From contig CM057065.1 of assembly GCA_029945375.1 (NCBI GenBank), forward strand, positions 496,001-560,000: a DNA stretch of 64,000 bases, read 5' to 3'. Source of the stretch: Agaricus subrufescens. Its lineage: Eukaryota; Basidiomycota; Agaricomycetes; Agaricales; Agaricaceae. Position 1 is the stretch's first letter; every line of letters begins with the position of its first letter. A program made the position numbers and the translations under genes. Shown here piece after piece: positions 21,767 through 34,299 of this stretch. The notes under the pieces are model-generated. The model was given only the letters and a program-made list of their open reading frames with translations. It was not told the origin of the DNA and ran no database searches.

Positions 21767-24744
21767 TTATATTGTACTCCCGAGCTCCTCGCGTTTGGAC
21801 CGGTCAAGGTAAAGCGGCAACCAATATGTCCACTCCGACACACCATCCTCCGGATCAACAAATCCAACTTCGATCCAACAGTGATCCGACGAAGTGAACA
21901 TAATCGGAAAAGCATAATCCGGAGAACGGGCAACAAAACTTTTCATTTGGCGTGTAAGCCTATCAGAGCAGAAAGTGCATTTCTCCCATTCAAAGGTAGT
22001 TGTCCAATTCTGCTCCTCTCCTTGTTTGTACTGGCCGTCCTGTTCGTGCTATACAGTACAAGTTCAACGGGTGTTTGGAAATACTAGCATATCACTCACC
22101 TTACAAGATGATTTCCATACATCAGGTAAATTCATTGACGTGACGGGACGGCGGAAGCACATCTTGCAATCAAAATAATCACCAATGCTGGAAATGGGGA
22201 TTTTCTTGGCGGGAATTTGCTTCAGTATGCCGTGCTGCAAGAATTCATCGTGTCGAGATGTATCCTTATGTATATTTTTAGCCACAAGCATGGAGGAAAT
22301 GTACCGTGAGACACTCACAAACACCACGTCGCACAATTTAATGAAGGGAAAGCTTAAATCATGAACATAAAATCGAGTAGTCAAGAGCTCGATGTAGAGC
22401 TTTGTCTGGAACACCGGATCTCCGCGTTCTACCCCTTGCACAACTTCTCCAATGGCCAGCTGATACATACCCTGTCCCGTCTGTGCGTCATTCCAACGAA
22501 TCTTGTCCTGAGCCGGCCACGAAAACGAAATCTTATCTACAACGCCGCCACGGTAGGCCAGCTGGCCATAATGAAAAGTCCCAGTGGGCGTATCATTGCC
22601 ACAGCCATCAGGAGCTTCCTGTAATACTCTCAACGCACATTGGACCATGATCTGGCGAGCTTCAAGACTGAGATCATTGGAGAATCCGGACCTGGATAAG
22701 TAGTCGAAGAAAGATTTGTGGAAAGGTCGAGGTGCTCTCCTATGGGCTTCATGGCGCTCTGGGAAATCCAAAACGGCGCGGAGGCGATTGAGAGCAGTAT
22801 AAGCTTCATTCGCGGTCATCCCTAACCAATTGCATAGAACAACGATATTCTTCCCCTGTCTCAGGGCCAAATCCCAACCTGATGCTAGCGCCAACAAGAG
22901 TTTTCGAGCATTGACCATAATTCTCGGCGGAATGTGGGATAAGATTCGCGTATACAGTGCATCAAGTAGAGCCATTGGATGATCTTCTTTGGACAGCTCA
23001 GACAACGGAAGCTCATCAATGACATTCAAGACGTCAATGAGCTGTGAGTCTGGATCGCAAACATTCGAGTCACCAACATATCTGATGACAGCCTGAGCAT
23101 AAGCAAATAGCCCGTCTGCAGCATTCGCCAACTTCCATAAATGTTGTTCATCCGGCCATTGTGCATCCAGTGAATTCGCCGCCCTTCCGATCTCAGCCAG
23201 CTCGTGGCGAAGGTATTGTTCAACATCTTCTCGAGCCGCATCAGAATCTACAACAATCTCTTCTTTCTCATATACTGACACGACCTCAGGCCTAGCTAAG
23301 AAAGAGATGATGTGTGGCTCAGGGCGGCTGGCAATGAGCCATACAATGGGCGACGATGGATATGAGATGCAGAAACTAGTGATAAGGCGGAGGAGCTCGA
23401 CTTGGGTACGTGTGTCCTTGCACTCGTCAAGCCCGTCAACAGTGATCAGCACGCGACCGGCAGAGTGAAAGTCTGTGTTGTGAATGAATGGTTGAACGAT
23501 GAACCTCTCGAATTGGACAGCCATCGACGACTGAAGGAGGGACGGGTCACGATTGATCTGATCCTCAATGACCCGACGATATGACTGCGATTTGGCAGCG
23601 AACTGGTAAGAAAGTGTAATGATGGTCTTCGTTCCTTCATCGCGGCCATTGATAGAAAGGAACACCGACGCATGATAGTTTACTGAAAGCTTGGGAGACT
23701 CGGTGACGCTCTGCATAATAGCAGACTTTCCTACTCCTGCGGCCCCGACGACCCAGCGCGTCTTTCGGATTCCCTCGCACTGTGCAATAAAATGGAGGCA
23801 TCGTTCGAGAATTGCCAAACGAGTTCCGGGGTGACATCTTGGGGGTGGATCACGAGCCGAGGAATCAGATGCTGCTCCAGGTATCGTCTTTTCCAAAAGT
23901 TTCTCCATGACTAACATAGTAACGATCAACGGTAATTCCAAAACTCAGTATGCTGCTTACATTGGTTTGAGGTGTCTAGTAGAGTAACAATCAACAACGG
24001 TAAAAAAACTAGGTATGTTGCTTACATTGGTTCAAGACGTTGATGTTATTTGTGACTAGCAAAGTTGTATGCTGACATTGGAAGACCACTCATGTGAAGT
24101 CAACACGGCTTACTTTCGGCATTGGTAGCTTCAACAAAGTTCGACCCCACAAGCGAGACATCCCGTGCGTTTTTGAATACTTCTTGGCCCTGATGTAGCG
24201 ATGGCGATGACGTGAGATCCTTGGAAGAAGGTGGCTGTGCATTGTTGATCATCGTCATTTTCAAGTCAAATTTAAAGAGGAGACTTACGTTTTGTCGTTC
24301 AATAACCAAGGATTGTTGCGAATGCGTCGCAAGTGAATAAGATGGATGCAGGGCTTGGGTCGAGTCCGTCGAATTAGGGATAGGTGGGACAGAAATGGCT
24401 GTACGAGCAGCTAAATCTGGGGAGATGGGCTTGGGCGTCAAGATCGATGTGATTGGAGGTGATGCTGGCAAGGATTGACTAGTGGAATCTCCCCGTGCCT
24501 TGCCCACATCGAGACGGTCTGGCGAATTGTTGAGATATGCTGTGCCACTGCGATTGAATGAACAAGATGTACCAGCGTCAGCATGCTTATACTGCTCCGG
24601 AGCATCTTGTCTAGAGGAAGGACGGGAGGACAGAGCAGGATGAGGGGAATGGGAGTCATTGGGGAAATTGGATTGGGATGAATGCGAGCCTGGTGAGCGG
24701 TGAGGACGTAGGAAGCGAGAAAGGCGGAAACTAAAGTCAGGCAT
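21767..24744 (-). CDS. NACHT-domain STAND NTPase, copy D (intact)
   Basis: Seven exons give 886 residues in one frame: 24744-24289, 24234-24114, 24056-24027, 23975-23961, 23910-22319, 22264-22100 and 22048-21767. The domain order matches copy C: a Ser/Pro-rich N-terminus starting MPDFSFRLSRFLRPHRS, EVFKNARDVSLVGSNFVEA, two micro-exons, RDPPPRCHPGTRLAILERC, Walker A GAAGVGKSAIMQ and Walker B VLITVDGLDEC. The helical middle and the C-terminal EDGVSEWTYWLP follow. Exon sizes are identical to C except for an 18-bp shorter exon 2, a 3-bp longer exon 3 and a 6-bp longer exon 5. Two introns are 54 bp long and stop-free, so retention would keep the frame. The role is inferred as an NLR-like sensor. 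Confidence 0.9.
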
Positions 24745-24794
24745 GCTGGTTGGGCAGGAGCGAGGTTCATCATGCCACGAAAACGTGTAGACGC

Positions 24795-24806
24795 CACTTA
24801 TTTATA
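24795..24806 (-). promoter_or_regulatory. TATA box of copy D
   Basis: Reverse complement CTATAAATAAGT, about 55 bp before the ATG, in the same sequence setting as for copies C and E. Confidence 0.65.
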
Positions 24807-25018
24807 GCACACGCACTAGTGCCCCCATTTGCCCACGCTGCCGCTCAGATACCGAAACTTGGTCCAACCCAAACAGGTCCGATTGGTGAACTGTGTATGT
24901 TGTGCATCGTAGGAACATTGGCGCACCCAACACCGAAAAAGCACCATAGCCGCAAGACACTCATTTCACAGGAGTACCAGTTATTACAGCAGTTGATTCG
25001 GTATGGCTTCGGGTTCTA

Positions 25019-25215
25019 GCATAGTGACAAGTCGTGAATTCGAAGGCATCAAAGTCCTGGGTGAAACGCCGCACAGCCAATGAGCAACAGTCACCCGACA
25101 GTCACAAAGTCACTCGACTGTCACCTGATTGGTACACGACCAAGATGGCCTGGATGGCTCACTCAGACCCAGCCAGGACGGTCATGTCGAGTGGCAGAGC
25201 TTGAACTGACTGAGG
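25019..25215. repeat. Upstream repeat of the C/D/E array, copy 3
   Basis: Contains GTGAAACGCCGCACA at 25061-25075 and the GGCTCACTCAGA segment. It joins directly to the 3' flank of copy E, which shows that D and E are head-to-tail repeats. Confidence 0.65.
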
Positions 25216-25363
25216 TAAACATGGAGGATCAACACTAGAGGCAGCACTATCAGACTGGCATATCTTGAATCGACTGCGTCGGAAGACCTCTCAATGACCA
25301 GACATGCTTCAAAAGTCTGGCCTCATCATTCTCAACAAGATCAATTCAGTAGCAAATAATACA

Positions 25364-26903
25364 TTATATTGTACTCCCGAGCTCCTCACGTCCCGACTGC
25401 ACAAGGAAAAGCGGCAACCAATATGTCCACCCCGACACACCACCCTCCGGATCAACAAATCCAACTTCGATCCAACTACGAACCGACGAAGTGAACATGA
25501 TAGGAACAGCATAATCCGGAGAATGGGCAACGAAAATTTCCAGTTGGCGTGTAAGCCTATAAGAGCAGAAAGTGCATTTTTGCCATGTAAAGGTAGTTGT
25601 CCAATTCTGCTCCTCTCCTTTTTTGTACTGGCCGTCCCGTTGGTGCTATACAGTACAAGTTCAATGGGTGTTTGGAAATGCTAACATCTCCCTCACCTCA
25701 CAAGATGATTCCCATACATCAGGTAAAATCACTGTCGTGACGGGACGCCGGAAGCAGATCTTGCTATGAAAAACACTAGTAATGTCGGAAATGGAGATTT
25801 TCTTGGCAGGTATTTGCTTCAGTATGCCGTGCTGCAAGAATTCATCGTATCGAGATGCATCCTTATATATATTTTCAGCCACAAGCATGGAGCAAATGTA
25901 AGATGGGACACTCACAAACACCACGTCGCACAATTTAATGAAGGGAAAGCTTAAATCATGAACATAAATCCGAGTAGTCAAGAGCTCGATGTAGGGTTTT
26001 GTCTGGAACACCGGATCTCCGCGCTCTACCCCTTGCACAACTTCTCCAATGGCCAGCTGATACATGCTCTGCCGCGTCCGTGCGTCATTCCAACGAATCT
26101 TGTCCCGAACCGGCCACGAAATTGAAATCCTATCTCTAGCACCACTACAGAGGTCCAGTATGCCATACTCGTAAGACATATCGGATTTATCACAGTGATT
26201 GCCATCGGGAGCTTCCTTAAGTACTCTCAATGCACATTGGATCATGATCTGGTGAGCTTCAAGTTTGAGATCGTTAGAAAATCCGGACCTAGATAAATGA
26301 TCGAAGAAAGATCAATCTTAGTCAGTTCGTGGCGAAGGCATCGTTCAACATCTTCTCGAGCCTCATTAGAATCTACAGCAAGTGGCTATGAATGGATCGT
26401 CAATTTCCAAGTCAACTTTGAAGAAGAGACTTACATATTGTGGCTCCATAATCAAAGACTGTTGCGAAGGCGTCGCAACCGAATACGATGGGTGCAGAGC
26501 TTGGGTCGAGCCTGTCGAATCAGAGATAGGTGGGAACTGAAATAGCTGTACGACCAGCTAAATCTGGGGAGATAGACTTGGGTGTCAGGATCGATGCGAT
26601 TGGAGGTGACGCTGGCAAGAATTGACTAGTGGGATCTCCCGACTCCCTGCCCACATCAAGACAATCCGGGCAATCTTTGAGACGCATTGGGCCACTGGGA
26701 TTGGATGAACAAGACGTCGCAGCGCAGTCATGTGTGTCCTGCTCCAGAACATTTTGCCTAGAGAGAGGACGGGAGGACAGAGCAGCAGTCGGGTTAAAAT
26801 GAGGGGAATGGGAATCACTGCGAGATTTTGCTGGTGATGAGTGCGAGCGTGAAGAGCGGTGAGAATGCAGGAAGCGAGAAAGGGGAAAGCAAAAAGCAGG
26901 CAT
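25364..26903 (-). pseudogene. NACHT copy E, core deleted
   Basis: The N-terminal exon starts MPAFCFPLSRFLHSHRSS and parallels C and D until a one-base insertion near ISVP gives a stop at about 26520. Directly after the first intron the sequence jumps into the middle of the gene (VDSNEAREDVERCLRHELT), then jumps again to LSRSGFSNDLK. The motif segment, the micro-exons, both Walker motifs and most of the helical region are therefore missing. The C-terminal exons (26245-25691 and the last ending at 25364) are still open, with WTYWLP. It cannot bind nucleotide through the usual site. Confidence 0.85.
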
Positions 26904-26959
26904 ACTCGAGCAGGTCGAGGGCAAGAGCAAAGGCCATGCGATTCCAACGTGCAGATGCC

Positions 26960-26971
26960 ACTTATTTATAG
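26960..26971 (-). promoter_or_regulatory. TATA box of pseudogene E
   Basis: Reverse complement CTATAAATAAGT, kept although the gene behind it is broken. Confidence 0.6.
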
Positions 26972-28020
26972 CATAGGCACGAGTGACCCCATTTCGCCCA
27001 CGCTTCCGCCCAAATACCGATGGTTAATCCAATTCGAACGGGTAGTTTCACAATTCGCAACTTGTGTATGTTGTGCGTTGCAGGAACATTGACGCTTTCA
27101 ATACCGAAAATGCTCTACAGCCCCGAGACATGCATATCATGGGAATGCTAGATTTTTGTAGGAAGGCGGCACCTTTTAATTGGCCCCGAGTTTTAACATA
27201 GCGACGGCTTCCGAATTCGAAGATATCAGGGAGTGAAATGGCACACGGCCAACGAGTAGAGAGTGAAGATTGCTCGTGTGAACTTGTTGAGGCAGCGAAC
27301 ACCTGATTCTCGCATAACATTTTAATACTCTCCCCATTACGTTTCAAACCCACTCTTGCCACTTGGGCGATTGAAGGCCATCCATCCTCGGTGTCTCTAT
27401 CTCCCAATCCGCAATGCCAACGGTCGTCAGAAAGGCCATTTTCACTTTATATGTATTCACAACCCCGGTTCCCTGAGAAAATGAAAGCATGATACATGGT
27501 ATCATGTTGATAAGAAACTGGAGTATCCGATGATGTTTGAGCGGAAGCACCAAGGACTAGTAGTGACTATAGAGTGCCAGGAAGAAAACTGTCGGCCTCA
27601 AGCACCTGGTCTGGTTGATGCATCAAAAATAAAACCCATGCCCGAAAGATTTAGGTACTCCACCTCCTTCGATTCCTGCATTTCGGCCGCTCGTGGTCAT
27701 GTTTACCCAATCTGTCTGTGCATGTGTCGTGACATGCAAGTGGCCTGGTATAGGGATGGGCCCACCATCGTCATCGGTGAACAGCCCGCGAAACTTGAAG
27801 GTCGACGCGCCAGAGATTGCCTCCAAGGTCCTTCCAGTCCTCAAGTAGGCAGCATGGCTCAACACTGCGACCGCCTCCTGAAGAACTAATGGTGATGGCA
27901 AATTTGTGGTACGGCAATGATGTTGACAGTACATACCAACTAGGATGTCCGAGTCCTTTAGAAACCTCGTGGCTGTGCCAATGTTCGTTACGCGTCACTC
28001 ATAACAACAAGGGTCAACGC
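26972..28020. other. Spacer between the array and the PIG-X-like gene
   Basis: The first 300 bp are the diverged upstream repeat of E (AGTGAAATGGCACACGGCC near 27232). From 27344 to 27998 several overlapping minus-strand ORFs of 69-103 residues are open, but I recognise none and see no clear start or splice pattern, so I do not call a gene. Confidence 0.4.
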
Positions 28021-28804
28021 ATGTCGACCTTCTCCAGTCGTATTGACAATCCCAAGTCTTTCCACCCTGTCTCCCGGATTTCTCTCAACCTTTTGCCTTC
28101 AGACGCGGAAATTACAAAGGACAAATGTTCCCTCCATATCTACTACCAACTACCTTCTTTGGTCTTCATTGACCCCTATGAGCTCGTCCAGCGGCGAGAG
28201 GAATACACGTTTTTCCAGTGGGGACATGCAGACCTAGAGAAACCAGTCCATGCAGTGGAGGGGCTGAACGTGTCTATTCTATTACACGTCAAGCCTTCAC
28301 GGGCCTGGCTCGATAATCTCTTCGATCTACCACTTGACGTGAACGTTCCGCTTCATGCTCGCTATGGCATCCCCTCCTCTAGTCACTTATCGAAACCTCT
28401 TATCGGGGCCTACCATGACATTGTTCTCCCGTTCCCAGAAGCATTCATTGCTTGCGAAAAGAGTGAGTACATCTATCAGCTTCCATTGTTTCTTTATCTA
28501 ATGCTGTTGCTTTCTAGAGCGTCCTCGATATTCTCATACACCACCACCATATCTCTCAGAAATGCAACTCCATGAAGCTAGTCTTAAATCAAAAACGTTC
28601 ACGATCCTCCATCTGAACTACTCTTCATCCGACCACATCAATACCGTTCGCGTGCCCCTCGGACATGTTCAGGATGTTGATTGGGTACAATTATGGACCG
28701 CCAGTATCATTCTTCTATGTTTTATCTGGGTTCTCGTTATTGCTATACGGACTGCGACTCGACTTAGTTGTGTACCCGGCAGTTTGCAGGGGAAATCTGA
28801 TTAA
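28021..28804 (+). CDS. PIG-X/PBN1-like subunit of GPI mannosyltransferase I
   Basis: Two exons (28021-28462 and 28518-28804, 55-bp intron) give 242 residues. The start MSTFSSRIDNPKSFHPV leads into CSLHIYYQLPSLVFIDPYEL, WGHADLEKPVHAV, VPLHARYGIPS and DIVLPFPEAFIAC, the conserved order of the PIG-X family. A single hydrophobic segment near the C-terminus (ASIILLCFIWVLVIAI) fits an ER membrane anchor. In other eukaryotes PIG-X or Pbn1 stabilises the catalytic PIG-M/Gpi14 subunit that adds the first mannose to GPI anchors in the ER lumen. Unlike the surroundings, it is a single-copy-type gene with clean splice sites. The upstream in-frame sequence shows no better start. Confidence 0.8.
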
Positions 28805-29325
28805 CCGCCTGGTCAGGGCAGTCATTACCCTGAAACGATGTTACGCTTGAGTCAAGGTCATGTGCGACCTAAGATGGCACGGGCACTCCTCATGATCACT
28901 TGTGCCTCCCTTGTTACATGACTTAACGCTCTCAACTGGGCGGTTTGGAAAAGCAATACACAGCAACTCGAGGGGCCGATATTCATTGTCCTACCCATTC
29001 TCTGAAGGTTAGACTGATCTCGGGACGTAGCAAATTCTTATATACGGACGATCCACGTAGGCTGATTGCCGGAGGCACCCCTGGAGGCCGAGTGGGTGGC
29101 ATCACTCCCAAATTCCACGTTCCTTCCATTGATCCGAGTAGGCCACATTTCTTTTAGCCGACTCTTCTGATTTCTCATCGAAAAGACGTCTTAGGACCGG
29201 ATTGAGACGCTCTCCGGAAGCTATCTTCGCTTGGCGAACCAATTGCAGCCGTCCACTGCAACTTTTTGTTCTATTTTTGTTTTCTACTCCACTCTGCCGA
29301 GAGGCGGCTGCGACGAGCGTAACCA
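28805..29325. other. Gene-free stretch
   Basis: 3' flank of the PIG-X-like gene. Only short ORFs with no recognisable motif are present. Confidence 0.4.
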
Positions 29326-29402
29326 CGCTACACAAGTGAACACAACTGCGCCACACAGGTGAACATCACGACGCCACACAGTAAACATAACGCCACACAA
29401 TG
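29326..29402. repeat. Tandem CCACACA repeat upstream of a TATA box
   Basis: Four diverged copies of a unit like CGCCACACAGGTGAACA lie in a row. They are followed at about 29410 by GGTATAAAAACCCC, a good TATA box, and then a pyrimidine-rich stretch. No long ORF follows. It could be the promoter part of an LTR or of a lost gene. Confidence 0.5.
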
Positions 29403-30194
29403 AAAAGGTATAAAAACCCCTCCCTCCTGGACAACCTATCTTCACAACTTTTTCTCGAGCTCTCACTTCAAATGCCCCCCTCGCTTAATACGAGAGGCTG
29501 CATGCGATCGACGTGATCGATGTTCGACCTCGGTGGTCAGGCAAGAGATCCCAGCTCTGTCGTTCGTCTCTCTATGCTCGACCTCATCGTCAACGGCTAG
29601 CTGATCGTTCTCGCCTTACTAGCTTGCTCACTGATGCTGATAACCTGGGCGTCTCGCAGTCGGTGGCCCAACCCCCCAACATCGACCAATGCGTATGTTT
29701 TTCCTATTCGTTGCTATCATTGTCATTGACACCTTACTACTAGTTGCTAATATACCCCGGCCTCGGCCACAACCTGCAAGCGGCGGCGATGGTTTGTCTA
29801 TCCTCATTCATTTTGCATGAACTTTATGAGCCACCGACGCCGCCGAGGGATTTAAATCTGGTGCCGCTCATCGCTAACGCGTGAGAGCACCATAGCGGGG
29901 CTGACGCGCCGCAATTGTATGCCAACCTTTCTTACTGTGCTCGGTGACTGACCGAGCTCCCATCAGGTCGCGTCAGCTAACCTGACTGAATTATTTGCGT
30001 TGCACGAGATCCGTGCGGCTTGCATGCTGACGATTTCTTTAGCAGATCATACTATTATTATTCTCAATCGTGAGTCCCTTCTCTGATATGTATAACCGGT
30101 GATTGTTGACGTGAGCCGTAGGCGTGCCTCAAGACAAGATTGTGTGCTCCAAGATACAACGTACATACTCTGTGGGGCTTGATCTTGTCTATTG

Positions 30195-31500
30195 CTAGTC
30201 TCATGTTCACTCTGGTAGGTCTCAGTAAGATTCTAAGTTCTCGGCGAGACGAGTGCCGCACGATGATCGAGTTCTCTTTCGATCATCCTATTCCTTGCTC
30301 AGGCAGTAGCTCGACCACCTTTCTATCCATTCTATTCGCCGACTACCGCAGCTCGTGTGAGCATATCATTTGTATGTGGTCGTTTATTCTTCCCTTGATC
30401 TTGCCTTGACTTGTTGGATGATCAGGTGTGACTTTGAGTGCCTCAAGAGTCAACAGCGTGACAGCAAGATATGCAGCAGCTGGGCTAGAGAAAGCTGCGG
30501 ACTGCTGCAATTGATTTGAGTGTATCTTTTGTATGTCGTTCAGCCTCCTTTGATTCTGGGATCGTATACTAATGCTGCCTTTGTTTAGTACGCAGCGATT
30601 TTGTGTGCCTCAAGACTCGACACCGACGGCAAGATGTGCGGCGGCTGGGCTAGAGGTAGCTGCGGACTGCTGCAGCCGGTTTAAGTATATACTTTGTATG
30701 TTTTCTGTCTCTCTTTGACTTCGGGATCGTATACTCACGGTGCTTTGTTTGATATACAGGTGTGATTCTTTGTGCGCCTTAAGATTTCAATGGTGTACCA
30801 CATAATACACAGCAGCTCGGCGCCTCACCCATCACCGGCTATGCGCTCAATCTGGTAGGGTTAGAGTTAAAGCTCGAATTCTCGGCGAGATATGGGTCCC
30901 CCATCGACGGACCCACGATGATTGAGTTCTTTTCATTGTTTCGCTTAGGCGGCAGCTGGGTCACAAGAATCAGTATGGGCTTCGTGTCCATTTTGGTCGC
31001 AGACTGCTGCAGCTTGTGTGAGCATATAATATGTACGTTGTTGCTTGTTCTTCCCTTGACATTCCCTTGACTCGTTGAATTATCAGGTGTGATTTTGAGT
31101 GCCTCAAGAGTCAAGACTGTGTCGGCAAGATGTGCAGCAGCTGGGTTAGAGAGAACCGCGGACTGCTGTGGCCAGTCTGGGTATATATCTCGTACGTCTT
31201 TCAGCCCCCATTTCGCCTTGAAATTGTATACTGATGGTGCTTTTCTTGGTACACAGGGGTTTTGTGTGCCTCAAGATTCGACATTGACGCCAAGATGTGC
31301 AGCGGCTGGGCTAGAGACAGCCGCGGACTGCTGCGGCAGGTGTCAGCGTATGCTTTGTATGTTTTCACTGTCTCTTTGGCCTCGGGATTATATACTCATG
31401 GCGCTTTGTTCGGTATGCGGTTGTGGTTCTTTGTCTGCCTCAAGATTTCAACAGTGCGCTACAAGATATACAACAGCTCGGGTGTAGACTGGCGATGTCA
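30195..31500. repeat. 0.64-0.66 kb tandem duplication with inner 168-bp repeats
   Basis: The anchor G(T/C)GCCTCAAGA occurs at 30438, 30605 and 30774 and again at 31099, 31266 and 31435. The second set is exactly 661 bp after the first at all three points, and inner spacing is 167 and 169 bp. Earlier parts of the units (TCTGGTAGG, TTCTCGGCGAGA) are about 640 bp apart. Inner units contain GCAAGATGTGCAGCAGCTGG followed by GCGGACTGCTGC. Intron-like pieces beginning GTATG and ending TACACAG lie between them. No frame stays open through the units, so I take them as non-coding or long dead. Confidence 0.75.
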
Positions 31501-31956
31501 ACCGAGTCGTTTACAGGTGCGGTTGTTTCTGTTTGTTTTCGGGTTGGGTTTGTGCAATAAGATGCGCATTGGCTTGGCTGACAGGACCACAGACCACCGC
31601 TGTGAACTGGTGCGTTTCTTTTCTTCTTATCATACAAGGAGAGTGAGACGATATCACATTGTGTGAGTAAAGAAAACTCAGGGGAAAGGATACGGGGTAG
31701 AATTAAGTAGATGTCCTCGAAAGGTTAGTATAATTGTACTAGCACATAAACGTGAAATATATGGACGCCATGACATCCGATGACAGTAAGCGCAGTAACA
31801 ACATTCTATAGAACGCTACCATCTGGATGTTTATTGTGCCAAATATAAGAACGGTTTTGTGATCATTATCAACTTTCAGCGGGACATGGGCATTTCCTAT
31901 ACCTGTGCTGGACAGTCTAGGGGATCTTTTTGTTCATCCACAACCAGCAGCTCTGT

Positions 31957-33812
31957 ATGCCCGCGTTTTCACTCCACCTTCCACAATTTCTACATTTTCA
32001 TTCACGCTCACGTTCACCAAAGCTATCCTTGATAGGTCCTCGCGGTAACGCGCTGGCCGAAATTTCTGAGCCAGAACGAATTGAGGTTGTGACCGGTTTG
32101 GATGCTCCGTGCCAACGAACACCTGTGCATCCAGTCGTTCCTCAAAACGCTCCTGGTCGCCTCCTTGTAGAACGAGTACCGGAAGCCTTCAATAGTGAAC
32201 GCTCGTGGAAACTGCAGCCGGTAACGCCAATTAAGGCTGCTGAATCCGATCCATTACCAACGACTACTACCCACGGTTTTGTTGCCCGACACTCATCTTA
32301 TCCCACTGAGTCTTCCCAACCCACCTAGCCCCCGGTACCGCCGCATTTTTTAACAGTGTCACCACAACCGTCATCGGATCTGCAGTATCTCACAGTTAGT
32401 TTTTTTTACTACGTCTACGTGTCTACGTGTATAATAACTCACAATTCTGTAGCCTCCTTCGAGCCGAAACTCGCCTCCGCCAGAATGTCAGAAACAAGGC
32501 ATACTGACCGATGCTCACAACTTTAGTATGATTGGACCAACACTTATCGATGGCAATATGGGCAACAGTGAGGCATACTGACACTTTGTGTAGGTAGTTC
32601 GCCGATACTGAGAACATTCCTTACAGTTACTTTGACAAACAACTTCAGTACTACGTCCAGCCAGTGTAAGTGGAGGACTTGATTTTGTTGCTGTAATTGA
32701 CCATCATTTTTGCCAGTTATGGAAAAGTTGTTGGAGAAAACGATACCCGGAGCAGAATTTGACTCTTCTGATCGTGACCCGCTTGGCCGTTCTTGAACGG
32801 TGCCTAGCTTTCATTTCCAACTGCACCGGCGTCAAAAGATACGCTGGGTGATGGGTGCTGCCGGAGTGGGCAAGTCGGCCATCATGCAAAGCGCTGCCGA
32901 GTCCCGGGATCTTCCGGTGGATTACCATGCGTCGGTCTTCTTCTCCAGTGTTAATGGGCGCGGTGATGGAACGAAAGCTGTGATTACTATTGCGTACCAG
33001 TTTGCAGCCAAATCCGACTCATATCGCCAAGTCATTGACCACGAGATCAGCCACGATCCGTCGCTCCTTCAATCGTCAATGTCAAAACAGTATCTTGCTT
33101 ACTTGGCCTGTTGATCAGCTTGTTGACCCTAAAGCGAGGTTGGGTGTGTATAAACTGGCGATTGGAGATTTTATAGGCGGTATAAAACAGGGATCTCAAA
33201 ACTACCAAAGAGTGTTCTGCAGTTTCTCCCCTTCTCGCTTCTACAATTATTATAACAGCTTTCCCATTAGAGAGCTCCGTGACTTGATATTTGTAATTAA
33301 ATTCTCCAAGTACGTATCGCTGAATTCTATGGCAGCAACAGTCTCACCGTGCTGAGTATATGAAGCTTGGAGTAGTCAAGCAAACAGCTTTTAAAATTGT
33401 TGACATCTCCACTTTGCTTCGATTTTACGAGGTCAAGTTGCAGTTCTGCCGTCCTGCTACAAAAAAGAAAACTTTTTCTGAGCCCTGGAATCCATCCTGC
33501 GTCATGAGTAAATTATTCCTATTTACAAGCATGCACTGGATTAATGTTGTGCAGCACGTACAATCAGGCAAGTGGGGAGAAGGGGGCCACTTTGACTGGA
33601 CAACTTCATTTTGGCGTGGTCACTGTAGCTGCTTTGACAGGCTCGTGGTCCAGATGAATATTTTGAAGGCTAAATCCCCTCACCATACGGTCCCCATCCT
33701 GTTCACTTCAACGGGACACAATTGTGTAGAGTTTCGTTATGTAGATCAGAAGGATGGTATGTCAGAGTGGACATACTGGTTCTGGTGTCAGGTCCCAACA
33801 AAGAAGCACTAA
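31957..33812 (+). pseudogene. NACHT copy H, multiply deleted
   Basis: The N-terminus starts MPAFSLHLPQFLHFHSRSRS. The exon later shows GILTDAHNFSMIGPTLIDGN and MEKLLEKTIPGAEFDSS. A deletion removes most of PPPRCHPGTR and shifts the frame. The P-loop GAAGVGKSAIMQ remains, but after DPSLLQSSMSKQ a large deletion jumps to LLTWPVDQL in the C-terminal part. The last exon, with GMSEWTYWFW, ends at 33812. Walker B and the helical middle are lost. An in-frame TAG also ends the N-terminal exon at 32328. Confidence 0.85.
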
Positions 33813-34299
33813 ACAACGTAGAGTCATTGTATAATACACAACCTGACACACCATTATTCAATTTCATTTGAGATTATTTGACATAATTTGCAGAGTATGC
33901 AGAGAGCTTGGAACGTTGACTACTTTCTCAATGAACCAAAATCCCACTCATAGTGATTATGAACGCTGTTGTGCCAACTTAGGAACTTCTCATCGCATTT
34001 TGATCACAAACTTGTCCCTAGTCATCCGCTTTAACATATGAGGCCCTGTCAAATTTCATACGCAAATTCAGAAACAGTGTAATTTGTGATCAACAAGAAT
34101 GGTGATTTGTTCACCATCATGACATTGAACAAGTGCAGGATTAACAGTCCAACGTTATCAGGGAATACTGGTACCAAAGGCCAGAAGCTTGCATGCCTCA
34201 GCAGCCAGAGATACAACTGACACTACTATATGAAAACAAACCAGTGTGCTTAACGTTAGCAAAGCCTCTCAATGGGTTCATATATGGTTTTCTTCATTC
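33813..34299. other. Gene-free AT-rich stretch
   Basis: I see no coding, RNA or repeat feature here. Confidence 0.4.

Noticed and set aside
27344..27998. Overlapping minus-strand ORFs upstream of the PIG-X-like gene
   Set aside because: No recognisable motif, no clear splice pattern and no TATA box; possible gene but not supportable.
28021..28804. Upstream start for the PIG-X-like gene at 27817
   Set aside because: That frame begins at a TTG codon and its extra 68 residues show no similarity to the family; the ATG at 28021 precedes the conserved part directly.
31089..31487. Cys-rich 132-residue ORF in the repeat region
   Set aside because: The first repeat unit carries stops in the same frame and the ORF runs through intron-like spacers.
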